From Gammaproteobacteria bacterium (GTDB taxonomy: Bacteria > Pseudomonadota > Gammaproteobacteria > Pseudomonadales > Azotimanducaceae), in assembly GCA_028824555.1 (NCBI GenBank), contig JAPPDJ010000139.1, positions 1 through 64,000 on the forward strand: a stretch of DNA of 64,000 nt. The letters are read 5' to 3'. Shown one piece after another: positions 18,914 through 28,066 of the stretch. Under the pieces are notes generated by a model. The model saw only the letters and a list, made by a program, of their open reading frames with translations, was not told the DNA's origin and made no database searches. A program made the position numbers and the translations under genes. Each line of letters begins with the position of its first letter. The stretch's first letter is position 1.

Positions 18914-19618
18914 ATGGCTACGCTCATTGCAATCGTCGAGGACGATCCGGACCAGCGTGCAAACTACGCCGATGCCATCGTCAAGAAGGGCTACGAAACC
19001 GCCACCTACGCGAGCCGTGCCGAAGCGCTCGCCGGGTTTGACGAACGCATCCCCGACCTCGCGGTGCTCGACATCATCCTGGGACCCGAGGTAGATGCAG
19101 GCTTCCAGCTCTGCCGCGAACTGCTCGCACGCAAACCTACCCTGCCCGTGATCTTCCTCACCGAACGCATCAACGAGATCGACAAGATCTCTGGGTTGCG
19201 GCTCGGTGCGTGGGACTATCTGCCGAAGCCCATTTCCCTCGACTATCTGGCCGAGCGCATCGCCTCGCTCATCCGCATCAACGACGTGCGCACCAGCGGC
19301 GAGGACAGCGTCAGCCCCACCGCCCGACGCGTTGGTGGCCTCGTGCTCGACCAGGACGCGCTGCTCGTGTCTTGGAAGGGCCGCCGCGTCGACCTCTCGG
19401 CCACCGAGTTCCGCATGTTGGCGAAGCTCGTGCGGAATCCAGGCCATGCAGTCAGCTACGAGACGCTCATGCAGTCCACCATGCAATCGTTGGTGACGCA
19501 CAACACCATCAACACCCACATGCGCAACATCCGCAAGAAGTTCGAGCGCGAAGACGACGAGTTCGCCGGCATCAAGAGCGAATACGGCTTCGGCTATCGC
19601 TGGACTGTGGGAGGTTGA
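18914..19618 (+). CDS. OmpR-family response regulator, resembling the proteobacterial dedicated sortase system regulator (PdsR)
   Basis: IAIVEDDPDQRANYADAIVKKGYETATYASRAEAL receiver plus winged-helix C-terminus ending EYGFGYRW. Confidence 0.82.
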   Translation: MATLIAIVEDDPDQRANYADAIVKKGYETATYASRAEALAGFDERIPDLAVLDIILGPEVDAGFQLCRELLARKPTLPVIFLTERINEIDKISGLRLGAWDYLPKPISLDYLAERIASLIRINDVRTSGEDSVSPTARRVGGLVLDQDALLVSWKGRRVDLSATEFRMLAKLVRNPGHAVSYETLMQSTMQSLVTHNTINTHMRNIRKKFEREDDEFAGIKSEYGFGYRWTVGG

Positions 19619-19646
19619 GGTGGCTAGCGCCGTCACCGCCCTCCCC

Positions 19647-19693
19647 GCAGTTTTCGCGCTAGCGAAAACTGCCAAAGCGCCGCGAAGCGGCGC
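19647..19693. repeat. Family R4 double-hairpin element in the opposite orientation to 9733-9781
   Basis: gcagttttcgcgctagcgaaaactgc-caaa-gcgccgcgaagcggcgc. Confidence 0.7.
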
Positions 19694-19702
19694 TCGTTCA
19701 CC

Positions 19703-20803
19703 ATGAGAATCGGCTCCGCCATCCACGGTCCGCGCCTCGTCGCCAAGCTGATGGCGCTGAGCGTGGCGCTGTTGGTGGTGCCGTGGCTTTCCTGGCTTTT
19801 GCTCGTGGAGATGGAACGGGCCTTGGAGGCCATGCAGTTTCGCCAGCAACTCCTGGTGGCGAAAGGCATCTCCACCTTCCTCAACGGCCGCGAGGACCTC
19901 TTCGCCGATCTGCCGATCGACCCGGAGGATTACGAGGCGCTTTATGCCCGGCCCATCACCGGGTCCGCTCGTCTCGACGGTGCCATCGAGGATTGGAACG
20001 ACGTGGATTCCCACGTTGCCAATTCCTTCGGCGCGCGCGCCGGCACCGCCGACGGCAGTTTCGACCTCTCGCTCGGCGACCGCGACGGCTGGCTCTATGC
20101 CTTTGTGCAGGTGCGCGACGACGTGAGGGTGTATCGCAATCCTGAATCCCTGCGCCTCGATGGCGCCGACCATGTTCGCGTGGACTTCATCCGCGCCGAC
20201 GGCGAAGACGGCCGCATCGCCATCACTGCCTCCCAGGCTGGCGTTACCACGGCATACCGCATGGATGCCGAGTGGCGCCTCGCCGAGACCGGTGCGCCCG
20301 AGCGCAGCGTGCAGGGGCATCTCGTGGAGACCGACGAAGGCTATGCGCTGGAGTTCCGGCTGCCGCTCGACATGCTCGGCTCGCGCCGCGTCTTCGGCCT
20401 TTCCTTCGTGGACGTGGACGATCCGCAAACCCGCGCGACGAGGGCCGTGACACGCACGCTTCCCACCGCCGGCGAGGAGAGCTTTGGCCTGGTCGTCTAT
20501 CGCTCACCGGAGGTGCTGAAGATCATCGAGGGCCTGGGCTACGCCGGCTATCGCATCATGGTCATCGACACGGAAAGCCGCCGGCGGGCGGAAACCGGTG
20601 GCCTGGATCTCGGCCCGCGCCCGCCCGCGGAAACCAACTGGGCGGCGATACCGCGCGGGGCGTTCCTGAAGACACGGCAATGGCTCGAGGCCCTCACCGC
20701 AGGCGATGCCGACGTCGCGCAAGACGGCGAGGGCGCGGCGGAAGTGATCGCATCGGCACTCGCCGGCGACCCGCTCGCCTTGCGTCGCCACGCCGGCGAG
20801 TAG
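19703..20803 (+). CDS. N-terminal (sensor) part of a PdsS-like histidine kinase, ending at an in-frame TAG
   Basis: TM helix then LDGAIEDWNDVDSHVANSFG CBM9/DOMON-like segment; TAG at 20801-20803 in frame with the downstream ORF. Confidence 0.75.
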   Translation: MRIGSAIHGPRLVAKLMALSVALLVVPWLSWLLLVEMERALEAMQFRQQLLVAKGISTFLNGREDLFADLPIDPEDYEALYARPITGSARLDGAIEDWNDVDSHVANSFGARAGTADGSFDLSLGDRDGWLYAFVQVRDDVRVYRNPESLRLDGADHVRVDFIRADGEDGRIAITASQAGVTTAYRMDAEWRLAETGAPERSVQGHLVETDEGYALEFRLPLDMLGSRRVFGLSFVDVDDPQTRATRAVTRTLPTAGEESFGLVVYRSPEVLKIIEGLGYAGYRIMVIDTESRRRAETGGLDLGPRPPAETNWAAIPRGAFLKTRQWLEALTAGDADVAQDGEGAAEVIASALAGDPLALRRHAGE

Positions 20804-20812
20804 GAAGTCATC

Positions 20813-21874
20813 ATGGCCGGCCACCCCATCGTCGGCGCCGGGGGCGCGGTCATCGGTCTGGTGGCGGTGGAGCAGACCATCGAGGATATCGAGACGTTCC
20901 AATACGCGGCCATCGACAGCATCGTCTGGGTGTCCGTGGCCAGCCTCATCGCCTTCGTGCTCGCGCTGATCGCCTTTTCCGGGCGTCTGACCTGGCGCAT
21001 CCGCAACCTGCGCCGCGAAGCCGCCGCCGCCATCGACGAATACGGTCGCCTGCGCAGCGCCGCGCTCTCGCGCGAAATCCACTCGGGCGACGAAATCGGC
21101 GACCTGGCGCGCAGCGTCTCCAACATGCTCACCCGGCTGCGCCAGCACAATCACTTCATCGAGAACATGCCCCGTACCCTGCGCCACGAGATCAACAACC
21201 CCCTCAACGTGCTCAGCACCTCGCTGCAAAATCTGAGCGAGGACGTCGCCGAGGTTAAGGGCAGCCGCTACTTGGAATCTGCCCGGCGCGGGGTGCTGCG
21301 CATCGGCGCCATCGTCGAGAATCTGGCCGACGCCGCGAGCCTCGAGGAGTCGTTGCAGGCGGAAGACATGGACGAAGTGGACCTCGAGCAGCTCCTTGCC
21401 AATTACGTCGGCAACTGTGCGATCACCCATCCGGAACACGGCTTCCTCTTCCGCGGCACAGGCGCCGCCGTGATCGTCCTCGCCTCGGATTACCGCATCG
21501 AGCAGATGCTCGACAAGATCATCGACAACGCCATCGACTTCCACCGCGCCGGCAGCGCCATCCGCGTCCAACTCGACGCCGGCCCCGAACACGCCCGCAT
21601 CGCCATCGCCAACCGCGGCCCGCCGCTGCCCCGGGATGCCACGGGTTCCGTGTTCGAGTCCATGGTCTCCCACCGCGGTCCCGACAACCGCCTGCACTTC
21701 GGCCTCGGCCTGTACGTGGTGCGCACCATCGCCGAACACCACGGCGGCACCGTGCGAGCCCTCAACCTGACCGACGGTTCGGGCGTGGTGATCTCGGTGC
21801 AACTCCCGCTTGCCGCGGCCGCAAGCAGGGCCGAGGAGAAGCAGGCGCAGGAGCATTCGTCACGTATGGCATGA
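20813..21874 (+). CDS. C-terminal (HAMP-HisKA-HATPase) part of the same PdsS-like histidine kinase
   Basis: MPRTLRHEINNPLNVLSTSLQNLSED (H-box), IIDNAIDFH (N-box), HFGLGLYVVRTIAEHHGG (G-box); same frame as 19703-20803. Confidence 0.85.
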   Translation: MAGHPIVGAGGAVIGLVAVEQTIEDIETFQYAAIDSIVWVSVASLIAFVLALIAFSGRLTWRIRNLRREAAAAIDEYGRLRSAALSREIHSGDEIGDLARSVSNMLTRLRQHNHFIENMPRTLRHEINNPLNVLSTSLQNLSEDVAEVKGSRYLESARRGVLRIGAIVENLADAASLEESLQAEDMDEVDLEQLLANYVGNCAITHPEHGFLFRGTGAAVIVLASDYRIEQMLDKIIDNAIDFHRAGSAIRVQLDAGPEHARIAIANRGPPLPRDATGSVFESMVSHRGPDNRLHFGLGLYVVRTIAEHHGGTVRALNLTDGSGVVISVQLPLAAAASRAEEKQAQEHSSRMA

Positions 21875-22034
21875 ACGGGCCGGTCTCGCAAGGAGAAGGC
21901 TGGTTGCATGTTCTACGACCTTGCACCGCAGAACGTCAATTCGTGACCTGTCTGCGACGTAAGCTCTTGGCCGGCACGTTCGTGTCGGCTCGGCTTCGAG
22001 ATGAGTCCGTGTGTGGTGCTGCGGCCTTCTGCCT

Positions 22035-22940
22035 TCAGGAGACCAGCCGAAACCGACGCTCCACCGCCAGTTCCCCGTCGCACGCCACCTCGCCCCGCTC
22101 GACAAGGAATTGCATCGCCGCGAAGACGCTGCGCGCAGCGGCCGGGTGAAGCCCCACCGGAACGGCGGCATACATGGTTGGCACCATGTCAGCGATGTGG
22201 GCTGGGCCTTCGGCCAGGAAATCGAGAATCTGCCGCTCGCGCTCGCGCCGATGTTCGATGAACGCCTGCACGTGGGCTTTCGGATCGGTGATTGCCGGCC
22301 CGTGCGTGGGCCAATAGACCTCATCGTCGCGGTCGAGCAGCAACTCTAGGCTCCCCATGTAGCTCTTCATGTCGCCGTCTGGCGGCGAGATGACGCTGGT
22401 GGACCAACCCATCACATGGTCGCCGCTGAACAGCGTTCGCTCCTCGCGCAAACAAAAGCACAGGTGGTTCGACGTGTGTCCCGGCGTGTAGACGCATTCG
22501 ACACTCCAGCCATCCCCGTCGATGACGTCGCCATGCCCCACCTGCACATCCGGGTGGAACTCCATGTCGCCACCCTCCTCCACTTGCACGCCCTCCGCCA
22601 CCTTGCCGGCGCCATGGGGGCCGAAGCCGTAGGTAGGCGCGGGTCGCCGCCGCGCCAGCAACCGAGCGGCTGGGGAATGATCCATGTGCGTGTGGGTGAT
22701 GAGCATATGTGTCACCACCTCGTCGCCAAGCGCCTCGTCTATGGCCGAGATATGGGCATCGTCGATGGGCCCTGGGTCGATCACCGCTACTCTGCCCTCG
22801 CCGATGATGTAGGTACCGGTGCCGTGGAAGGTGAAGGCGCTTGGATTCTTGGCAATCACTCGCCGCACGAGCGGCGCGACCCGCTCCATGCGACCGTACT
22901 CGAAGGTCATGTCGCGGCGATAGGGAATCTCTACAGGCAT
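22035..22940 (-). CDS. MBL-fold metallo-hydrolase (LACTB2-like)
   Basis: ITHTHMDHSPAARLL, VYTPGHTSNHLCFCL, FSGDHVMGWSTSVISPPDGD. Confidence 0.9.
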   Translation of the reverse strand: MPVEIPYRRDMTFEYGRMERVAPLVRRVIAKNPSAFTFHGTGTYIIGEGRVAVIDPGPIDDAHISAIDEALGDEVVTHMLITHTHMDHSPAARLLARRRPAPTYGFGPHGAGKVAEGVQVEEGGDMEFHPDVQVGHGDVIDGDGWSVECVYTPGHTSNHLCFCLREERTLFSGDHVMGWSTSVISPPDGDMKSYMGSLELLLDRDDEVYWPTHGPAITDPKAHVQAFIEHRRERERQILDFLAEGPAHIADMVPTMYAAVPVGLHPAAARSVFAAMQFLVERGEVACDGELAVERRFRLVS

Positions 22941-23049
22941 CGATGTGCTCTCTTCAGGTGGCTTTTGGGGTCGGCTGTCGCGCTATTGTGCCCCTCGCGC
23001 CGCCGCTATGGAATCGGCCGGGGCAACCACCGCGCTATCCCAATCCCCG

Positions 23050-23781
23050 TCAGGACGGGCGGGCCAGGATGTCGTCGCCGTGCAGTCGGGTCACGATGGC
23101 GGCGCCGGCGGCGTACATTGCGTCCTCGTCGCGACCTAGTTCGCCGGCAATCGTGGCGACCGCAACCTTCGGCCGAGCGCCTTCGCCGATCAGGTTGAGC
23201 AGCCGCACCGTCACGGCGTTCGACTCGATCACGCGCACCTGGTCCTGCCGGTTGCGCCATGCAATGAGCCATGTGGCGTCGTCGGGAGACGCGGACGGCG
23301 GCGCCTTCGGGTCGATCTGGTGTACCGGCCAGTCGTAGCGCAGCGGGTATGCCAAGGGCGAGACGACGATCGTCTCGTCGAGCGCCGGCGGTTCGCCGCC
23401 GAACGCACAGTCTGCGTCGCCGGCGAAGTCCAGGTGCAGGCGCAACCACTCGAAGTGGGCTAGCTCCAGGGCAAAGCCGGGATCGTCCGCTTGCCCGCGC
23501 TCGTTCGCGAGATAGTCGAGGAACTCCTCCACCAGGCGCCGAAACAGCGGCTCGCTTGAACGATGGCGACGCAGGAAGTCGCGAACCATGTGCTGCCAGC
23601 GGGCTTCGCCCATCGTTTCGCGAAACTCCGGCAGCATCCCGCCAAGCAGCCCGTCGATGTTGCGCCGGAAGAGGTCGGCGTAAACCGCCATCTGGTCACG
23701 TTGCACACCCGGCGGGGGCGATTGTCGATTGCCGTCACGGATGCAAGCCGCGAAGCGCCCTTGCACACTGAGGAAGTCCAT
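23050..23781 (-). CDS. DUF2063 / HvfC-BufC-type RiPP maturation partner
   Basis: LSVQGRFAACIRD..., VQRDQMAVYADLFRRNIDGLLGGMLPEFRETMGEARWQHMVRDFLRRHRSSEPLF; overlaps the end of the MNIO gene. Confidence 0.85.
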   Translation of the reverse strand: MDFLSVQGRFAACIRDGNRQSPPPGVQRDQMAVYADLFRRNIDGLLGGMLPEFRETMGEARWQHMVRDFLRRHRSSEPLFRRLVEEFLDYLANERGQADDPGFALELAHFEWLRLHLDFAGDADCAFGGEPPALDETIVVSPLAYPLRYDWPVHQIDPKAPPSASPDDATWLIAWRNRQDQVRVIESNAVTVRLLNLIGEGARPKVAVATIAGELGRDEDAMYAAGAAIVTRLHGDDILARPS

Positions 23782-23788
23782 GCTGCGC

Positions 23789-24643
23789 TCAAACCGCCTT
23801 TGCCGCCTCGTGCCCGGTCGCGGCTTGCAGCGCACGGATTCTGCCAACCTCGCCGAGGAGTTCCGGTACCGGTGGGTAGTTGAAGTCTCGCTCGATCAGC
23901 GCCGGCAGCGGCCCAAAGAGATCGAATGCCTGCTCGAGCAGCGACCATACGGGTTCGATTACCGCCGCCCCGTGGCTGTCGATGCGCAAGGTCGGCGATT
24001 GCACCGAATGTCCTGCCACATGCACATACAGCGCTCGGTCGCCGGGCAGGCCGCGCAGGAACTCGGCCGGGTCATGGCCGAAGTTGAAGCTGTTCACATA
24101 GACGTTGTTGACATCGAGCAAAAGGTCGCAATCGGCCTCCTCCACCACGGCGTTGATGAAGGCAAGTTCGGACATCTCGGCACCCGGCTCGGCGTAGGCG
24201 GATACGTGCTCGATGCCGATGCGGGCACCGAGGACATCTTGAACGGTGCGGACTCGGCTCGCGACGTGGCGCGCCGCGTCTTCGGTGAACGGCACCGGCA
24301 TCAGGTCGTAAAGATGCCCGCCGTCGCTGCAGGCGGACAGGTGCTCGGTGTAGGCCCGCGCCCCATGCTCCTCAAGGAAGGCCTTGATGCGCTTCAGGAA
24401 GGGAATGTCGAGGGGCTCGGGACCGCCCAGCGAAAGGGACAGGCCATGACAGACCACGGGAAAGCGCTCCGTCCAGGCCCGAAAGGCCCGGCTGAAGCGC
24501 CCGCCCATTTCCATCCAGTTCTCGGGGGCGACCTCGATGAAGTCGATTTCCCGAGCCACTCGGTCGGTGTGCTGCTCAAGGGCCTCCAACATGCCTCGGC
24601 GAAGGCCGAGGCCCGCGCCCGCAAGGGGCGCGAACCGCAACAT
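23789..24643 (-). CDS. MNIO (DUF692) peptide maturase, HvfB/BufB type
   Basis: IEVAPENWM, CHGLSLSLGG, EHLSACSDGGHLYDLMP, LLDVNNVYVNSFNFGHD, YVHVAGH, IDSHG, LIERDFNYPP. Confidence 0.95.
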   Translation of the reverse strand: MLRFAPLAGAGLGLRRGMLEALEQHTDRVAREIDFIEVAPENWMEMGGRFSRAFRAWTERFPVVCHGLSLSLGGPEPLDIPFLKRIKAFLEEHGARAYTEHLSACSDGGHLYDLMPVPFTEDAARHVASRVRTVQDVLGARIGIEHVSAYAEPGAEMSELAFINAVVEEADCDLLLDVNNVYVNSFNFGHDPAEFLRGLPGDRALYVHVAGHSVQSPTLRIDSHGAAVIEPVWSLLEQAFDLFGPLPALIERDFNYPPVPELLGEVGRIRALQAATGHEAAKAV

Positions 24644-24671
24644 GCCGAAAGCGCCCTTGAGCCGCTAGCGA

Positions 24672-24935
24672 TTACTCCTCGGTGGAGTCGCCGCCCTCGT
24701 CGCCTTCGCCTTCGCCCTCGCCTTCGGCGTCGTCGTCACCGTCGCCGTCGTCCTCGCCGCACTTGCCTTCGCCGCACTTGCCTTCGCCGCCGTGGGCGTC
24801 TGCAAACAGGTTGTATGCAGGCTCGACATCGCGCGCCTCGAAGGGGTCTTCGTCGAGCGCAGCGGCGCCGGACAGGGAGGCGACGATTGCCGCACCGATG
24901 GCAGCCGCGATGGGCTTCAGATTCGTCTTCGACAT
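24672..24935 (-). CDS. HvfA/BufA1-like RiPP metallophore precursor (bufferin-like)
   Basis: MSKTNLKPIAAAIGAAIVASLSGAAA leader; GGEGKCGEGKCGEDD core; SD aggagag; immediately upstream of the MNIO gene. Confidence 0.88.
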   Translation of the reverse strand: MSKTNLKPIAAAIGAAIVASLSGAAALDEDPFEARDVEPAYNLFADAHGGEGKCGEGKCGEDDGDGDDDAEGEGEGEGDEGGDSTEE

Positions 24936-25101
24936 TGTTTGATCTCTCCTTGATCCATGATCGAAAGCCGCCGAATCGCAACTAGTCGCCAACGCCCTTA
25001 GGCACTACCGCCAGCCGCAACCGGCTTGCCCGCCCACCATAAAGCACAATCGGCGTGCGTCAACAGAAAATGCGGCGCGCGCTTGAGGCAAGGCCCTCAG
25101 C

Positions 25102-26382
25102 TCATGTAGAAGAGAAAGCGTTGACGCGGAGGTTCCCGGCGCCCAGACGCCAGAGGATGAGGGCACCGAGACCGATGGCGCCGGCCCACTGTAGGGCGAG
25201 GATTGCCGGAGAGTCGGAGGCATCGAGGTTCACGGCAACGGACATGCCCACCGCAAGCAGGGCGAGGTCGATGAGGATGCCCAAGGCCACGGTCGCGGCA
25301 ACCACGCCCACCACGTACACCGAGGCGAAGCGAGCGCCGAACTGGCTGACGATGATGGCGATGGTGCCCGTATTGGTTGCCGGACCCGTCATCAGGAAGA
25401 CGAGCGCCGCACCTGGGCTCACGCCCTTCGCCACCAACGCGGCGGCGATGGGCGTGCTGGCGGAGGCGCAGATGTAGAGCGGCACGCCCACCAACAGCAT
25501 GACCGGATACGACAGCCAGCGGGCGTGCTCGTGCGCCATCAGATCCGCCGGAATCGAGAGGTAAAGCAGGCCGCCGAGAGCGATGCCCACAAGCAGCGGC
25601 ACAAGAATGTCGTCAGCCACTTCGACGAAGCCGTAGCGAAAGACGTGCCGAATGATGGTGGGGAAGTCCGGCTCGTCGGTTGCTGCCGAGTCGCCAGCGG
25701 ACATGGCACTTGTGCCCCTCATGCTGGCGGCACCGCGATGGACCACGGGCACTTGAGGCGCAGCACGGCGCCGTCCCCAAACACCAGCCCTAATCAGCCA
25801 TCTTCTGGCAAGCAACCGCAGTTGCGAGATGCTGACATAGCAGTCCTCGTCGGCGGGGAAGAGGGCCTTGTGGTTCTCGTGATCGTGGTCGTGGTCGTGG
25901 TCACCACCACCCAAATCGTCTAACTCGCCCCGGGGCCCGGCCCGACGCGCCGCCGCCGCATCGGGTTCGTCCCGCACCAGGGCGATGCAGAGGATTCCGG
26001 CCACGACCGCAGTGACGAAACTCACGGCCGGACGCACCACAGCCACCACCGGCCCGAAAAACGCGTTGGTCACGAGAATCGAGTCGGCCCCGGTCTCCGG
26101 CGCCGTGATGAGAAACGAAAGGCACGACGACCGCGACGCCCCCTTGCGCCGCATCTCCGTCACTACCGGCACCACCGAGCAGCTGCAAAGCGGCATCGGC
26201 ACCCCAATGGCCGCGCTGGTTGCGACGGACTTCAGCCCATCGTCCCGAAACCAGCGCAGAATCGCCTGCCGCGAGATGAACACGTGCATGAGCCCAGAGA
26301 GCAGCAGCCCCAAGAGCAGCATCGGCGCGAGCAGCAGGAACGACGACCAAAGAAAGGCCAGAAACTCCGTCACCACCGCCAT
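25102..26382 (-). CDS. Permease of the SO_0444/YraQ type (putative Cu/Zn efflux transporter)
   Basis: GVPMPLCSCSVVPVVTEMRRKGASRSSCLSFLITAPETG, GDHDHDHDHENHK His/Asp stretch, MTGPATNTGTIAII. Confidence 0.83.
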   Translation of the reverse strand: MAVVTEFLAFLWSSFLLLAPMLLLGLLLSGLMHVFISRQAILRWFRDDGLKSVATSAAIGVPMPLCSCSVVPVVTEMRRKGASRSSCLSFLITAPETGADSILVTNAFFGPVVAVVRPAVSFVTAVVAGILCIALVRDEPDAAAARRAGPRGELDDLGGGDHDHDHDHENHKALFPADEDCYVSISQLRLLARRWLIRAGVWGRRRAAPQVPVVHRGAASMRGTSAMSAGDSAATDEPDFPTIIRHVFRYGFVEVADDILVPLLVGIALGGLLYLSIPADLMAHEHARWLSYPVMLLVGVPLYICASASTPIAAALVAKGVSPGAALVFLMTGPATNTGTIAIIVSQFGARFASVYVVGVVAATVALGILIDLALLAVGMSVAVNLDASDSPAILALQWAGAIGLGALILWRLGAGNLRVNAFSST

Positions 26383-26431
26383 CGCTCGGCTCCCGAAATC
26401 TCCTGCACGCTCCTTGAGATCGAGGGAAGGT

Positions 26432-26519
26432 TGGCGGAGGGACAGGGATTCGAACCCTGGGAAGGAAATCCTTCTCTGGTTTTCAAGACCAGTGCTTTAG
26501 ACCGCTCAGCCATCCCTCC
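26432..26519 (-). tRNA. tRNA-Ser (anticodon TGA), CCA encoded
   Basis: ggagggatggctgagcggtctaaagcactggtcttgaaaaccag...cagggttcgaatccctgtccctccgcca with long variable arm. Confidence 0.95.
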
Positions 26520-26532
26520 TTGCTTGGCGGGA

Positions 26533-27852
26533 TTATGGCACGCCTTGTGAGGGGTTGAGGCGGGCAAGCCATGCTTCGTTCAAGTGGGGAGCGCGGGACC
26601 GGGCGCGGCCGGTGACGGTGGCACGGGCGGCGTCGGTGTTGCCGGCGCGCACCTGGGCGTAGGCGAGGGTGTCGAGGAACACGTCGCGCTGGGCGTTGCT
26701 GCCGCCAAGTCGGGGGAGGTCCACATGCGCGCGTTCGAGGATGCCGGCAGCTTCGGTGGGAGCGTCACCGACGCCGGCGATGGCTTCGCAGACGCGCAGC
26801 ACCACATCGCCAGACGCTTGCCGGCCGGCCGTGAGGCGCTCCTTCACCTCGTCGCACAACGCTCCTGCAGCCTTGTTGTCACCTAGCACCGCACACGCCA
26901 TGGCGAGGTGCGCGTTCACGAACGGCAAACCTGCGACGGGCTGGTGACGGCTTGCGAACGCGCGCAGTTCGGACGCCTCGGCGCGGTGTCTGGCGCCTTG
27001 CATGAGGCTGCGCCAGAGAAACGACGCGCTGTCGATCAAGGTGAACATGGGCAAGGCTTGGGATGCCGCCGGGCCGATGGAGTCTCGGTAGATGGAGGCG
27101 GCCTCGCCCAGATCGCCCCGCTGCAAGGCGAACAGGGCCAGATGCCAAGACAGGTGTCCATGCAGCGGGTGGGTTCGGGCGAAACGCGGCCGGCATCGCC
27201 TGAGGAAGGCTTCGCCGCCATCGACATCACCGCACTCGTAGTAGGCGTGGGCGCGGCCATGGACGGCGTTGGCGTTGTCGGGCTTGAGTTCGAGCGCCCG
27301 GTCGAGCATGGCGGTGCCGGTCTTCCACTCGCCCACCTCCACCAACGCCCAGCCGTGGGACGCCAGGAACCACCAGTCGTCGTCCCATTGCGGTGCCACT
27401 GTTGCCAGCAATTGGCACTGGCGTTGGGGGAAATCTCGATAGCCGCCGAAGCCAAGCAGGCCATAGACGCCGAGCGCGTAGGAGAGCGGCATGGCGTCGC
27501 GGGGGTAATCGGTCGCGTGCTGTTCGACCAGAGGCAGCGCCTCCCCGCCCTTTCCTTGCGCGACGAGGGCCGCGATGTGGGCGTGGCGGCGCTCTCTGGC
27601 GGTGCCATGGGCGCTGAGCTCGTGGCCTCGGAGCGCGCTTGCGCGGGCTTCGACTGCCTCACCCATCATGGCGAGGCCCCGGGCGCGGACGCTGTGCGCC
27701 AGCGCGAAATCTGGATCGAGGTCGATGGCGCGGTCGATGGTGGCCACCACATCTTCGTGCAGCGCGAACACGCCGTCCAGGGCTTCGACGTAGATCGCCG
27801 CGGCCTCGGCGGAGGTCGTGGTGAGCGGATATCCGAATCGATCCTGCGGCAA
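26533..27852 (-). CDS. Tetratricopeptide repeat protein (TTC38-like)
   Basis: AIDLDPDFALAHSVRARGLAMMG, LELKPDNANAVHGRAHAYYECGD repeats. Confidence 0.8.
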   Translation of the reverse strand: MPQDRFGYPLTTTSAEAAAIYVEALDGVFALHEDVVATIDRAIDLDPDFALAHSVRARGLAMMGEAVEARASALRGHELSAHGTARERRHAHIAALVAQGKGGEALPLVEQHATDYPRDAMPLSYALGVYGLLGFGGYRDFPQRQCQLLATVAPQWDDDWWFLASHGWALVEVGEWKTGTAMLDRALELKPDNANAVHGRAHAYYECGDVDGGEAFLRRCRPRFARTHPLHGHLSWHLALFALQRGDLGEAASIYRDSIGPAASQALPMFTLIDSASFLWRSLMQGARHRAEASELRAFASRHQPVAGLPFVNAHLAMACAVLGDNKAAGALCDEVKERLTAGRQASGDVVLRVCEAIAGVGDAPTEAAGILERAHVDLPRLGGSNAQRDVFLDTLAYAQVRAGNTDAARATVTGRARSRAPHLNEAWLARLNPSQGVP

Positions 27853-28066
27853 GCCTGCCTCCGGCTTCGTGACCGAGTGTCGCGGGCCCGGTCGTCATTG
27901 TCCGTCTCCGGGTTGCATTGGCGGACTCGACGGCGCTTGGAGCCTGACGATGCTCGAAATTGGGGATGTACCGCCTTTGGATCAGCGGTGACGGTGGACT
28001 CCCCGGACAGCGTCGGGTGCGCGGTCATGTCAACGATTTTGCGAGCCGGCACACTATCATAGGCGC

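Noticed and set aside
18827-20428. 533-aa minus-strand ORF
   Set aside because: Antisense to the response regulator and kinase sensor region; no domain.
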